Source: JBGPEQ01 sp050180895 (lineage in GTDB: Bacteria; Pseudomonadota; Alphaproteobacteria; Dongiales; Dongiaceae). Taken from it: a DNA stretch of 64,000 nt. The position numbers and the translations under genes are program-made. Within the stretch, counting starts at the first letter, position 1. Each line of letters opens with the position of its first letter. Of the stretch, positions 1 to 8,093 are shown in pieces. Location: positions 97,406 through 161,405 of the forward strand of contig JBFXDS010000011.1 of assembly GCA_050180895.1 (NCBI GenBank), read 5' to 3'. The notes beneath the pieces were generated by a model, which ran no database searches, was not told where the DNA came from, and saw only the letters and a list, made by a program, of their open reading frames with translations.

Positions 1-1020
1 GTAGGGCATATTCGGGCAAGCAGCCTGTAGGTGCAGGCACGCCATCGTGAGGATCCCGGTCTTCCATGCATGCGGTATGCATTGAACGCCGGAGAGCTCA
101 CATAGGTCTGCAATTCGTCGCATTTCGGTGAAGCCGCCGCAGCGGCTCGGGTCGGGCTGCACGACGGCGACCTTCCCGACCGTGATCCACTCCTGCACTT
201 CCCATCGGGTGGTTGCCCACTCGCCGCCGCAGATGCGGATCGGGCTGATGGCCGACAGTCGCGCATGGCCGTGAAGATCATCGTGCTGGAGCGTCGCCTC
301 GGCGAAATAGATGTCGCAATCCGCAATGCGCGTCATGACCCACTGCGCTTCGTGCCAATCCCGCCAGCGATAGCCGAAGTCGACCATCAGCACGACGCCG
401 TGACCGATCGTCCGGCGGATGCTGCGGATGGCGTCCACGATCTGCGCATCCGTCGCGGCGCTTCCCAACAGCACTTCCACCTTGAGAGCCCGGAAACCCA
501 GCGCGAGCGCGCGCTCGGCCTTGGCGGCGACGGCATCGACATATCCGCTCACGCTCGTCTGCGCCGGATGCTCGACGAAGATGGTGGCATAAGGCGCGAG
601 CCGATCGGTGCGGGCGCCACCCATCAGGCGGTGGACCGGCACGCCGAGTTGCTTTCCGGCAAGGTCGTGCAGCGCGATATCGACCGCCGAGAGAGCGTGG
701 ATCCCCACTCCGCGGCGACCCGGCGAGGCGGTTCCTTCGTAGAGACGCTGCCACATGGCGGCGGTGTCGCGGGCGTCCTGCCCTTTGAGCATGGAGATCA
801 TGTTCTGCCGCCAGACGAAGCGCGTCGGCATCTCCATGAAGGCCTTCGCGGCGAGCGGCGGGGAATCGCACTCGCCGATACCTGTGCGGCCGACGGCGTC
901 GGTGACTCGGACGAGCAGCGTCTCGACGGAGCCCTCGCATTCGGCCGCATAGGGTTGCGGCACGGCGAGGGGGATCGCCTCGACATTCGCGATCGAAGTG
1001 TCGGTTCCGTCGCCGCTCAT
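1..1020 (-). CDS. Mandelate racemase/muconate lactonizing enzyme family protein (enolase superfamily), 3' end cut by window
   Basis: The minus-strand frame opens at ATG 1020-1018 and runs off the left edge with no stop, giving 340 residues of a family usually 370-400 long. Enolase-superfamily features are visible: an N-terminal capping domain, then a barrel with probable Mg ligands D214 (MVDFGY), E241 (FAEATLQ) and E267 (CGGEW). A D290/H317 pair (QPDPSRCGG and PHAWK) lies 27 residues apart, as I recall for the Asp-His dyad of mandelate racemase. The usual KxK motif reads K180-V-E182, so the second lysine is missing. Members abstract a proton alpha to a carboxylate to racemise, dehydrate or cycloisomerise sugar acids and related acids; the substrate here is unknown. 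Its ATG overlaps the stop of the ABC ATPase gene (ATGA), making it the last visible gene of the transporter operon. Confidence 0.88.
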   Translation of the reverse strand, partial: MSGDGTDTSIANVEAIPLAVPQPYAAECEGSVETLLVRVTDAVGRTGIGECDSPPLAAKAFMEMPTRFVWRQNMISMLKGQDARDTAAMWQRLYEGTASPGRRGVGIHALSAVDIALHDLAGKQLGVPVHRLMGGARTDRLAPYATIFVEHPAQTSVSGYVDAVAAKAERALALGFRALKVEVLLGSAATDAQIVDAIRSIRRTIGHGVVLMVDFGYRWRDWHEAQWVMTRIADCDIYFAEATLQHDDLHGHARLSAISPIRICGGEWATTRWEVQEWITVGKVAVVQPDPSRCGGFTEMRRIADLCELSGVQCIPHAWKTGILTMACLHLQAACPNMPY

Positions 1021-2888
1021 CTTGCCAGGCGATCCCATTGCGGCACGCCGCCCTCACCGTCTGGGTGGGCTGTGGCGGCCAGCTCGCCGAGAGTACGGTG
1101 GCAGAAGATCGTATGCTCCGCACCGTCCTGCCGTCCGGACGGCTGCAGGCGATCACAGGTCCCCTCGATTCTGCTTGGGCATCGAAACCGAAACGAGCAG
1201 CCTTGGTCCCGCGGCATGTTCGCCACCGTGGACGAAACCGTCGCCTGACCGGCGAGAATCTCGTTGAGCCAACCTCGCCGCGGCTCGGGCGTCGAATGCA
1301 AGAGTACCGTCGTATAGGGGTGGTGCGGGGCGGTGAATACCTGCTCGACGGGGCCCTTTTCGCAGACCTGACCGGCGTAGAGCACGACGGCCCTATCGGC
1401 GATCGCGGTCACGGTCGCCAAGTCGTGGCTGATGAACAGATAGGAGAGCCGCAGACGATCGCGTAACTCGCGCATCAGGTCCAGAATGGCGGCGCCGACG
1501 ATGGTGTCGAGCGAGGAAAGCACTTCGTCGCACAGGAGCATGTCGGGTTCGGCGGCGAGCGCGCGGGCAATCGAGACGCGCTGCTTCTCGCCGCCCGAGA
1601 GCTCGAAACTATAGCGCCCGGCATAGGTCGGCTTCAGATCGACCAGTGCTAAGAGTTCGTCGACCCGCCGGTTGACCGCCGTGCCCCGTAAGTCGGAATA
1701 GAGCTGCAGGGGGCGCCCGATGACCTCCGATACCTTCTGCGACGGATTCAGCGAGGCGTCGGGACTTTGCGTGATGAGCTGGATGCGCCGCAACTGGCGG
1801 AGACGCCGCCGGCGAACGTCGGGCGGCAGCGTTTCGCCCGCGAGCTCGATCGATCCCGACAGCGGCACGTGTAGACCGGCGATGACGCGGGCCAGCGTGC
1901 TTTTGCCGCTACCCGATTCACCGACCAATGCCACCACCTCGCCGGGCATGATGCCGAGGCTGACATTGCGCAGCACGTTCTGTTCCGGCTGCTCGCCGGG
2001 ACGGAAGAGTCCGGGCCGACGATAGCTTGCCCGGATGTCGCGAACGACAAGGAGAGGCGTCACCGGGGCGACGTGACGGGCGTACGGCGGGCGAGGCGCT
2101 TGACGCCGCGGGCGGATCGCGCCGAGGAGGGCGCGCGTATAGTCGCTTCGCGGCGCGTAGAGAATTTGTTCCGCCGGCCCTTCCTCCACGACCCTGCCCA
2201 TCCGCATGACCAGGATGCGGTCGGCGACCTGTGCGACGACGGCAAGATTGTGTGACACGTACAGGGCAGCCTTTCTGTCATCCTGCAGCACCTCCCGCAG
2301 CACGGCCAGGACGCCTACCTGCGTGGTGACGTCGAGCGCCGTCGTCGGCTCGTCGAGGACGAGGAGGTCGGGTGCGCAGCTCATCGCCATTGCGATCATG
2401 ACCCGCTGCTGCTGGCCGCCGCTGAGTTGGTGAGGATAGCGCAGCGCCAAAGCGTCCGGGTCCGGCAGGTTCAGACGAGACATGAGGGTGACGATCGCGG
2501 GCCGGTCGGATTGCTCCTTAAGCCGATGTATTCTGCGCGCTTCCGCCAGTTGATCGCCGATGGTGAGTGCCGGATTGAGCGCCGCCGCCGCGCTCTGGGC
2601 GACATAAGCGACGCGCCGGCCGCGCAACGCCTGGCGGTCGTGCGGACTCAAGGCGAGCACGTCACTGTCGCCGACCCGGACGGAGCCGGCCGTGATCCGG
2701 GTGCCGGGTCTCACATAGCCGAGCGCGGCGAGGGCGAGCGTCGTCTTTCCCGCCCCGGACTCGCCGATCAGCGCCACGACTTCGCCCGGCTCGACGTTCA
2801 CGCTCGCAGCGTGAACGGTCGGGAACCAACGGCCGCCGGGGTCACGGGCCTCTACCGATAGTCCTGCGATCTGAAGTACCGGAGTCAC
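1017..2888 (-). CDS. Oligopeptide-type ABC transporter, two ATPase domains in one protein (DppD-DppF fusion type)
   Basis: This 623-residue cytoplasmic protein carries two ABC ATPase domains. Domain 1 has Walker A GESGAGKTT (about 42-50), signature LSGGQQQR (about 155-162) and Walker B LLVLDEP (about 175-181). Domain 2 has Walker A GESGSGKST (about 323-331), LSGGEKQR and LLCDEV. The C-terminus has the Cys-containing tail usual for oligopeptide ATPases (GCSFRFRCP). I chose GTG 2888 because it overlaps the stop of the upstream permease gene (GTGA) and the conserved domain begins directly after it; a longer frame to 2936 would run into the permease gene. It should energise the two permeases encoded upstream, with a binding protein probably supplied by the gene at 10086. 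Fused ATPases of this kind are known (YejF type). Substrate is inferred only as a peptide-like or other small solute. Confidence 0.92.
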   Translation of the reverse strand: MTPVLQIAGLSVEARDPGGRWFPTVHAASVNVEPGEVVALIGESGAGKTTLALAALGYVRPGTRITAGSVRVGDSDVLALSPHDRQALRGRRVAYVAQSAAAALNPALTIGDQLAEARRIHRLKEQSDRPAIVTLMSRLNLPDPDALALRYPHQLSGGQQQRVMIAMAMSCAPDLLVLDEPTTALDVTTQVGVLAVLREVLQDDRKAALYVSHNLAVVAQVADRILVMRMGRVVEEGPAEQILYAPRSDYTRALLGAIRPRRQAPRPPYARHVAPVTPLLVVRDIRASYRRPGLFRPGEQPEQNVLRNVSLGIMPGEVVALVGESGSGKSTLARVIAGLHVPLSGSIELAGETLPPDVRRRRLRQLRRIQLITQSPDASLNPSQKVSEVIGRPLQLYSDLRGTAVNRRVDELLALVDLKPTYAGRYSFELSGGEKQRVSIARALAAEPDMLLCDEVLSSLDTIVGAAILDLMRELRDRLRLSYLFISHDLATVTAIADRAVVLYAGQVCEKGPVEQVFTAPHHPYTTVLLHSTPEPRRGWLNEILAGQATVSSTVANMPRDQGCSFRFRCPSRIEGTCDRLQPSGRQDGAEHTIFCHRTLGELAATAHPDGEGGVPQWDRLAR

Positions 2889-3778
2889 TGCAGAAGCTCG
2901 CTCGACATCTCGCGGCCGGACTGTGCAGCCAGCCAATCGACGACGAAGGAGATGCCGACCGTCAGCACGGCGATTGCGGCGGCGGGAAGCAGCGCGGCCC
3001 AGGCGCCGTAGTACAGGCCCGACATGTTCTCGCGCACCATGCCGCCCCAGTCGGCGGCAGGCGGCTGGACGCCGAGTCCGAGGAAGCTCAGGGAGCTTAT
3101 GAAGAGGACGGAGAACGTCAGCCGTAGTCCGAACTCGGTTGCCAATGGCCGGATGGTATTGGGCAGGATCTCGCGCCAGACGATGTAGGCGAGTCCCTCC
3201 CCGCGGGAGCGGGCAACCTCGACGAAATCGGTTGCCGAGATGTTGAGGGCGACTGCGCGCGCCATGCGCGTGACGCGCGAGGTATGGATCAGTCCGATGG
3301 TGCAGACGAGGACGGTCAGCGAGCTGCCAAGCCCTGCGATGACCACGAGCGCGAGGAGGATCGGTGGGAACGATATCATGATGTCCACCACCCGGCCGAT
3401 CAGCGTGTCTGGAATCCCGCGCAGCTCCGCCGCCGCGAAGCCGAGCGTCGTTCCGACGACAAATCCGAGGAGCGTCGAGAGGAACGCGAGCCCGATCGTC
3501 AGCCGGGCCCCGTACAGCAGCCGAGACAACACGTCGCGCCCGAGATAATCCGTGCCGAGCCAGCTTGTTCCATCCGGTGGTGCATAGGACTGTGCGGTGA
3601 GGATCGTGGCCGGTGGGTGCGGCGCCAGGACCGGTGCGAGGAGGGCGAAGAAAAGGCAGGACCCGATGATGCAGAGGCCGATCCAGGCCGTGCCACCGGG
3701 CCGCCCCCGTCTGGGCGCGCGGGTGCGGCCGTCAGCGACAGCCCCGAGATTTTCCTCTGTCGGCCCGGCCATCGTCAT
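2885..3778 (-). CDS. Oligopeptide-type ABC transporter permease (DppC family)
   Basis: A 297-residue inner-membrane permease. It has an N-terminal hydrophobic segment (WIGLCIIGSCLFFALLAP), a short periplasmic stretch with the DppC-typical LGTDYLGRDVLSRLLYGAR, further membrane spans, and an EAA-like cytoplasmic loop (FVEVARSRGEGLAYIVWRE, then LPNTIRPLATEF) that docks on the ATPase. The ATG at 3778 overlaps the stop of the DppB-type gene by four bases (ATGA). A second Met two codons later is possible. The stop overlaps the GTG of the ATPase gene. The tight overlaps indicate translational coupling in one operon: DppB-type, DppC-type, double ATPase, enolase-superfamily enzyme. Confidence 0.93.
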   Translation of the reverse strand: MTMAGPTEENLGAVADGRTRAPRRGRPGGTAWIGLCIIGSCLFFALLAPVLAPHPPATILTAQSYAPPDGTSWLGTDYLGRDVLSRLLYGARLTIGLAFLSTLLGFVVGTTLGFAAAELRGIPDTLIGRVVDIMISFPPILLALVVIAGLGSSLTVLVCTIGLIHTSRVTRMARAVALNISATDFVEVARSRGEGLAYIVWREILPNTIRPLATEFGLRLTFSVLFISSLSFLGLGVQPPAADWGGMVRENMSGLYYGAWAALLPAAAIAVLTVGISFVVDWLAAQSGREMSSELLQ

Positions 3779-4725
3779 CGTCGGGCGAACCGCAGGCGGG
3801 GGTTGGCCAGGATCGACACCGAGTCGGCGACGATGTTCAGAACGACATATGCAGCGCAGAAGATCAGCGCCGTGGCCTGTACCACCGGAATGTCGCGGCT
3901 GGCGACCGCGTCGACCATCAGGCGTCCGAGGCCGGGATAGGTGAAGACGGTCTCCACCACGACGACGCCGCTGATCAGATATCCGAGATTGAGCGCGACC
4001 ACGTTGGCGATCGGACCCAGCGCGTTGGGCAGTGCATGGCGAAGCACGATGCGCAGCTTGGAGGCGCCCTTCAGGATCGCCATCTCGATATAGGGTGACC
4101 TCAGCACGTCCAGCACGGCGGCGCGCGTCATGCGGACCATGTGCGCCAGCATTGCCATCGTCAGCGTGAGCACCGGCAGCGTCAGAGCATGCAGCAGGCG
4201 GCCGGGCGAATCCAAAGCGGCAGCGCTCGTGACTGCCGGGAACAAGCCCCAGTGAACAGCGAACAGAAGCACAAAGACGGCCCCGATGAAGAACTCGGGA
4301 GCCGAGATGACGACGAGCGAGAAGACCGACGTACCGCGATCGAGCCAGCTGTCGGGGTTGGCGGCGCCAAGGAGCCCGATCGCAAGCGACAGCGGCACCG
4401 CGACCAGGGCGGTGGCGACGGCGAGCATGAGCGTGTTGCTCAGGCGGCTCTCGAGCATCTCGGCGACGGGGCGGCGCGAAGCGAGCGACGTGCCGAAATC
4501 GCCGCGGACGAGCCCGCTCAGCCAGTCGGCATAGCGGACGATGGGCGAGCGATCCAAGCCGAGCTGCTCGCGAATGGCAGCCGCGGCTTCGGCCGTGGCC
4601 TGCTGTCCGAGAATGGCGGTGGCGACGTCGCCGGGAAGAAGCTCGGTGGCGGCGAACACCAGGATCGAGGTGATCCAGAGAGTTACGATTCCGAGCAGAA
4701 GCCTTCGCAGCACGCCTACGATCAT
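3775..4725 (-). CDS. Oligopeptide-type ABC transporter permease (DppB family)
   Basis: A 316-residue inner-membrane permease of the DppB family. The N-terminal membrane helix follows MIVGVLRRLLLGIVTLW. The family sequence ATELLPGDVA is present, as is an EAA-like loop (IEMAILKGASKLRIVLRHALPNAL) before the last two membrane spans. I took ATG 4725; an in-frame GTG at 4737 would add four residues (VGSS). It is the first gene of the minus-strand transporter operon and is divergent from the M24 gene at 4973 across about 247 bp. It should form the translocation pore together with the DppC-type permease. Confidence 0.92.
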   Translation of the reverse strand: MIVGVLRRLLLGIVTLWITSILVFAATELLPGDVATAILGQQATAEAAAAIREQLGLDRSPIVRYADWLSGLVRGDFGTSLASRRPVAEMLESRLSNTLMLAVATALVAVPLSLAIGLLGAANPDSWLDRGTSVFSLVVISAPEFFIGAVFVLLFAVHWGLFPAVTSAAALDSPGRLLHALTLPVLTLTMAMLAHMVRMTRAAVLDVLRSPYIEMAILKGASKLRIVLRHALPNALGPIANVVALNLGYLISGVVVVETVFTYPGLGRLMVDAVASRDIPVVQATALIFCAAYVVLNIVADSVSILANPRLRFARR

Positions 4726-4884
4726 GCTCGACCCCACGCGTTTGGAGCGCGCGCGATTCGTGCCGCCCGGGCGAGAGAATCGATCCTCGGCGGGCAGCGC
4801 CGCTCGTCAGTCGTTCCGGCGGACGCGCGCCGGGGAGAAGATGCGGACGCCGAAAATTCTGCACGTTGCGTCATGGTCCACAAT

Positions 4885-4917
4885 TTGTCATATTGTTATA
4901 TCGACGCGCAACGACAA
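4885..4917. promoter_or_regulatory. Possible second GntR-type site in the divergent transporter/M24 intergenic region
   Basis: TTGTCA at 4885-4890 repeats the half-site of the perfect palindrome at 8999-9012, and an inverted CGACAA lies at 4912-4917. The two halves are much further apart than in the 8999 palindrome, so this is a weak candidate. It sits between two divergent transcription units that would plausibly be regulated together with the 9 kb genes. The rest of 4726-4972 shows no clear structure. Confidence 0.25.
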
Positions 4918-4972
4918 ATCCGGTGCCTGCGAGGCGATGGATGCCGCGGCGTCATGATAGAGGCTTCAAGGT

Positions 4973-6211
4973 ATGTCGGTTTTTGATGTCCTTCCCGCCG
5001 CGATGCCGTCTCCAGCCTTGCACTCCGCCTCGTCCGGGATCGACATGGTCCGGCTCCGCGCTCATCGCTTGCAGCGGCTGCAGGCAGAACTGCAGCGTCG
5101 AGACTTGCCGGCCTGCCTCCTCTTCGATCCGGTCAACGTGCGCTACGCGACGGGGAGCAGGAACCTGCAGGTTTGGCATCTGCATGGAACCGGGCGGCAT
5201 GCCCTCGTCCCGGCCGAGGGCCTGCCTATCCTCTTCGAGTATGGCGGCGCGGAACATCTTTCCGGCGATCTCGAATCCATCGGTGAGATCCGTCCCGCAC
5301 TGGGGCTGAGCTACTTCTCGACCGGACCGCGCCGGCGCGAGCGCATGGAACTGTGGGCGGCCGAGATCGTGGCGGCCTATGCCGCCTTCGCCGGGAAGGA
5401 GCGTCGGCTGGCGGCGGATCGATTGACCGTTGACCAGGCCGCGCTGCTGCTGGGCCACGGGTTGACGCTCGTTCCGGCTGACGAGCCGATCGAGCATGCA
5501 CGCAAGGTGAAAAACCCGGATGAGATCGCCTGCATGGCTGCGTCGATCGCCGTCGCTGATACCGCCATGACGCGCATGCGCGCCGAGCTCGCCCCGGGGA
5601 TGACGGAGAACGAACTGTGGTCGATCCTACACAAGACGAACGTCGAGTTGGGGGGAGAGTGGATCGAGACACGCCTGCTGTCGTCGGGCCCGCGCACCAA
5701 CCCATGGTACCAGGAATGCTCGGATCGGGTGATCGAGGACGGAGACCTGATCGCATTCGACACCGACATGATCGGACCCTACGGCTATTGCGCCGACTTG
5801 TCGCGCACATGGCTCTGCGGCACCGCCAAGCCGACGAGCGAGCAGCGGCGCCTCTTTCACCTCGCCCACGAGCAGCTTCAGCACAATTTGCAGGCGGCGC
5901 ATTCGGGGATGAGTTTCCGCGAGCTCAGCGAACGCGCGTGGCTCGTTCCCGACGAGTTCATCAGCCCCTACAACACCTGCATTGCTCACGGCGTCGGGAT
6001 GCGGGACGAATATCCGCGGATCACGCACCCACGCTACTGGACACGCGGGGGCTATGACGGCGTGATCGAGCCGGGCATGATCCTCTCGTTTCACAGCTAT
6101 ATCGGGGCGCCCGGGGGGCGCGAAGCCGTCTACCTGGAGCAGCAGGTGCATTTCGGCGAGCGGAAAACAACACTGTTTTCGAGCTTTCCGTTCGAGGAGG
6201 CGCTGCTTTGA
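4973..6211 (+). CDS. M24-family metalloenzyme with DddP-type metal-ligand spacing (DddP-like / creatinase fold)
   Basis: A 412-residue protein with the N-terminal creatinase-type domain (about 25-170) and a pita-bread catalytic domain (about 180-400). Candidate ligands are D263, D265 and D275 (FDTDMIGPYGYCADLS), H339 (AHGVGMRD) and E389 (VYLEQQV). Their spacing equals that I recall for the DMSP lyase DddP (D295, D297, D307, H371, E406, E421), and D345 falls where the DddP catalytic Asp (D377) would be. The position matching E406 is H374 (LSFHSY), so one metal ligand is changed. Ordinary M24 peptidases lack the DxD pair. Start ATG 4973 has AGAGG about 10 bases upstream. It heads a plus-strand operon with a creatininase-family gene and an Ldh2-type gene. 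DMSP lyase activity is not asserted; C-O, C-N or C-S cleavage of an imported substrate is the inference. Confidence 0.85.
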   Translation: MSVFDVLPAAMPSPALHSASSGIDMVRLRAHRLQRLQAELQRRDLPACLLFDPVNVRYATGSRNLQVWHLHGTGRHALVPAEGLPILFEYGGAEHLSGDLESIGEIRPALGLSYFSTGPRRRERMELWAAEIVAAYAAFAGKERRLAADRLTVDQAALLLGHGLTLVPADEPIEHARKVKNPDEIACMAASIAVADTAMTRMRAELAPGMTENELWSILHKTNVELGGEWIETRLLSSGPRTNPWYQECSDRVIEDGDLIAFDTDMIGPYGYCADLSRTWLCGTAKPTSEQRRLFHLAHEQLQHNLQAAHSGMSFRELSERAWLVPDEFISPYNTCIAHGVGMRDEYPRITHPRYWTRGGYDGVIEPGMILSFHSYIGAPGGREAVYLEQQVHFGERKTTLFSSFPFEEALL

Positions 6212-7008
6212 GCGGTCCTGAACGCGATACCGCCCGGACCGGCGACGTCCGTCGGGTTGACTGGGACGTGCTGTCTGCGTCCGAACTTCGCGGCCGGGCC
6301 AGGAGCGACGCGATTGCGATCGTCCCGGTCGGCTCTACCGAGCAGCACGGCCCGCATCTACCGGTACAAGTCGACTCTCTTCTCTGCTCGGAGATCGCCC
6401 GGCGGGGGGCAACCCTGCTCGAAGACGGAGCCACAGTGGTGCTGCCGCCGATGTGGACCGGCCTTGCCGAGCATCACATGTCGTTCGGTGGAACGATCAC
6501 GCTCGACCTACCGACCTTCTCGGCGCTGCTCCGCTGCATCCTGGATTCGCTGATACGACAGGGCTTCCGCCGCATCTTCGTGCTGAACGGCCATGGCGGC
6601 AACCGCGCCGCCCTGAACGCCGTCGTGGCGGAATTCACGATCGCGCATCGGCTGCCCATCGCCGTGGCGAACTACTGGGACCTGGTCGGCCCGCGTTTCG
6701 CGTCCATTCTGGAAACCCAAGCTACGGTGCAACATGCATGCGAGGCCGAGACATCGATGATGCTTGCCCTGCGACCCGACCTCGTCGACATGGATCGGCT
6801 CGCCGGGACCCCGGCCGGCGAAAGGTCGGCGCCGGAGATGCCTCCGGGCGTGTATCGCTGGCGCAGCTACGAGAGCCGCACGAAGCTCGGCATCATCGGA
6901 GATCCCCACATGGCCACAGCCGAGAAGGGACGCCTCCTGATCGACGCCGCGGCGGCGGGGCTGGCGGCGGCGCTTTCGAATCGCGCGCTCTGGGACACGC
7001 CGACCTGA
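6208..7008 (+). CDS. Creatininase family amidohydrolase
   Basis: A 266-residue protein with the family metal-site motif VPVGSTEQHGPHLPVQVD (about 34-51, Glu and His ligands) and a glycine-rich HGGN (about 130). The family hydrolyses cyclic or acyclic amides using Zn/Mn: creatinine, and formamide-type intermediates in FAPy and mycofactocin pathways. The start is TTG at 6208, overlapping the stop of the M24 gene (TTGA) and supported by a strong GAGGAGG at 6194-6200. Coupling to the M24 gene recalls creatininase plus creatinase (creatinine to creatine to sarcosine), but the M24 partner is DddP-like, so a creatinine pathway is not supported. The stop overlaps the next ATG by one base. Confidence 0.9.
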   Translation: MSGPERDTARTGDVRRVDWDVLSASELRGRARSDAIAIVPVGSTEQHGPHLPVQVDSLLCSEIARRGATLLEDGATVVLPPMWTGLAEHHMSFGGTITLDLPTFSALLRCILDSLIRQGFRRIFVLNGHGGNRAALNAVVAEFTIAHRLPIAVANYWDLVGPRFASILETQATVQHACEAETSMMLALRPDLVDMDRLAGTPAGERSAPEMPPGVYRWRSYESRTKLGIIGDPHMATAEKGRLLIDAAAAGLAAALSNRALWDTPT

Positions 7009-8093
7009 TGGCTGCGGCGCCCACCGGGGTCGGCCGAGGCGGCGCATCGGAGCGACGCTATCCGGCGGCCGCCCTGCGGGGTGCCGGCCAAGCTTTGCTC
7101 GAGGCGGCCGGACTCCCTACGGAGCGGGCTGCAGTCATCGCCGAGGTCCTCGTCGAAGCCGACCTGCTTGGGCGCGGCACGCACGGGCTATCACTGTTGC
7201 CGCGCTATCTTGCCGACCTGGAGGCTGGGTCCATGCGTGCGACGGGCGACCCGATCGTTCTCTCCGCCACCGAGAGCAGTCTCGCCTGGGACGGGCGGAA
7301 ACTCCCCGGACCATGGCTCATACATCAGGCCCTGGATGTCGGCTTCGACCGCATCGCCAGGGCGCCCGTCGTTACGGTCACGATCGGATGCAGCCACCAC
7401 ATCGCCTGCCTGCAGGCGTATCTACGCCGGGCGACGGACCGCGGCTATGTCTGCCTTCTAGCCTGCGCCGACCCGGTCAATACAGGCGTGGCGCCGCATG
7501 GCGGCATACGTCCGGCGCTTTCCACCAATCCCCTGGCCGTCGGGATTCCGACTTCGAGAGATCCGATGCTCATCGATTTCGCCACCTCGACGACGTCGTT
7601 TGGCCGTGCGCGGCGCGTTGCGCAGGAGGACGGCCGACTTCCCGGCGACTGGGTTGTCGACCATGAGGGCAACGCATCGAACAATCCCGCTGTGTTATTC
7701 GGCGAGTCGCCCGGAGCGATCCTGCCGCTTGGCGGTATCGAGCTCGGCTACAAGGGGTTTGGCCTGATGCTGCTCATCGAGGCGCTTGCCAACGGCTTGG
7801 CGGGACGCGGAAGGGCGACACATCAATCGGGCTGGCTGGCCTCAGTGTTCCTGCTGCTGATCGATCCGGCGAGGTTCGGCGGGCGGGCGGAATTTTTGCG
7901 CGAGATGAACTATCTGGCGGAGAGCTGTCGCAGTTCGCCGCCACGACGAAAAATCGACAAGGTGCAGCTTCCCGGAGATGCCGCGCTGGCAAGGCGCCGG
8001 CGCATCACGGCGCAAGGGATACCGGTCAGCGGTCCGCTTCTCGCACAGCTCGAGACTTGGGCGGCGAAGCTGAAGGTTTCCTTGTTCGCCTAA
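7008..8093 (+). CDS. Malate/L-lactate dehydrogenase family oxidoreductase (Ldh2 type)
   Basis: A 361-residue NAD(P)-dependent dehydrogenase of the Ldh2/MDH-II/ureidoglycolate dehydrogenase fold, unrelated to Rossmann lactate dehydrogenases. The family motif around the catalytic His is visible (EADLLGRGTHGLSLLPRYL), as are STNPLAVGIP, LIDFATST and ELGYKGFGLMLLIE. It should oxidise a 2-hydroxy acid to a 2-oxo acid or reduce an imino acid. Start ATG 7008 shares its A with the stop of the creatininase gene (TGATG). Its 3' end overlaps the convergent GntR gene by 68 bp. A second, distinct Ldh2-type gene lies at 57689-58783. Confidence 0.9.
   Translation: MAAAPTGVGRGGASERRYPAAALRGAGQALLEAAGLPTERAAVIAEVLVEADLLGRGTHGLSLLPRYLADLEAGSMRATGDPIVLSATESSLAWDGRKLPGPWLIHQALDVGFDRIARAPVVTVTIGCSHHIACLQAYLRRATDRGYVCLLACADPVNTGVAPHGGIRPALSTNPLAVGIPTSRDPMLIDFATSTTSFGRARRVAQEDGRLPGDWVVDHEGNASNNPAVLFGESPGAILPLGGIELGYKGFGLMLLIEALANGLAGRGRATHQSGWLASVFLLLIDPARFGGRAEFLREMNYLAESCRSSPPRRKIDKVQLPGDAALARRRRITAQGIPVSGPLLAQLETWAAKLKVSLFA

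Noticed and set aside
265..1248. 327-residue plus-strand open frame
   Set aside because: It lies opposite the enolase-superfamily gene and the ABC ATPase end, has no family motifs, and reads as composition-driven antisense.
4973..8093. Creatinine degradation (creatininase plus creatinase)
   Set aside because: The M24 protein lacks creatinase-like active-site pattern and there is no sarcosine oxidase or dehydrogenase; Ldh2 does not fit.
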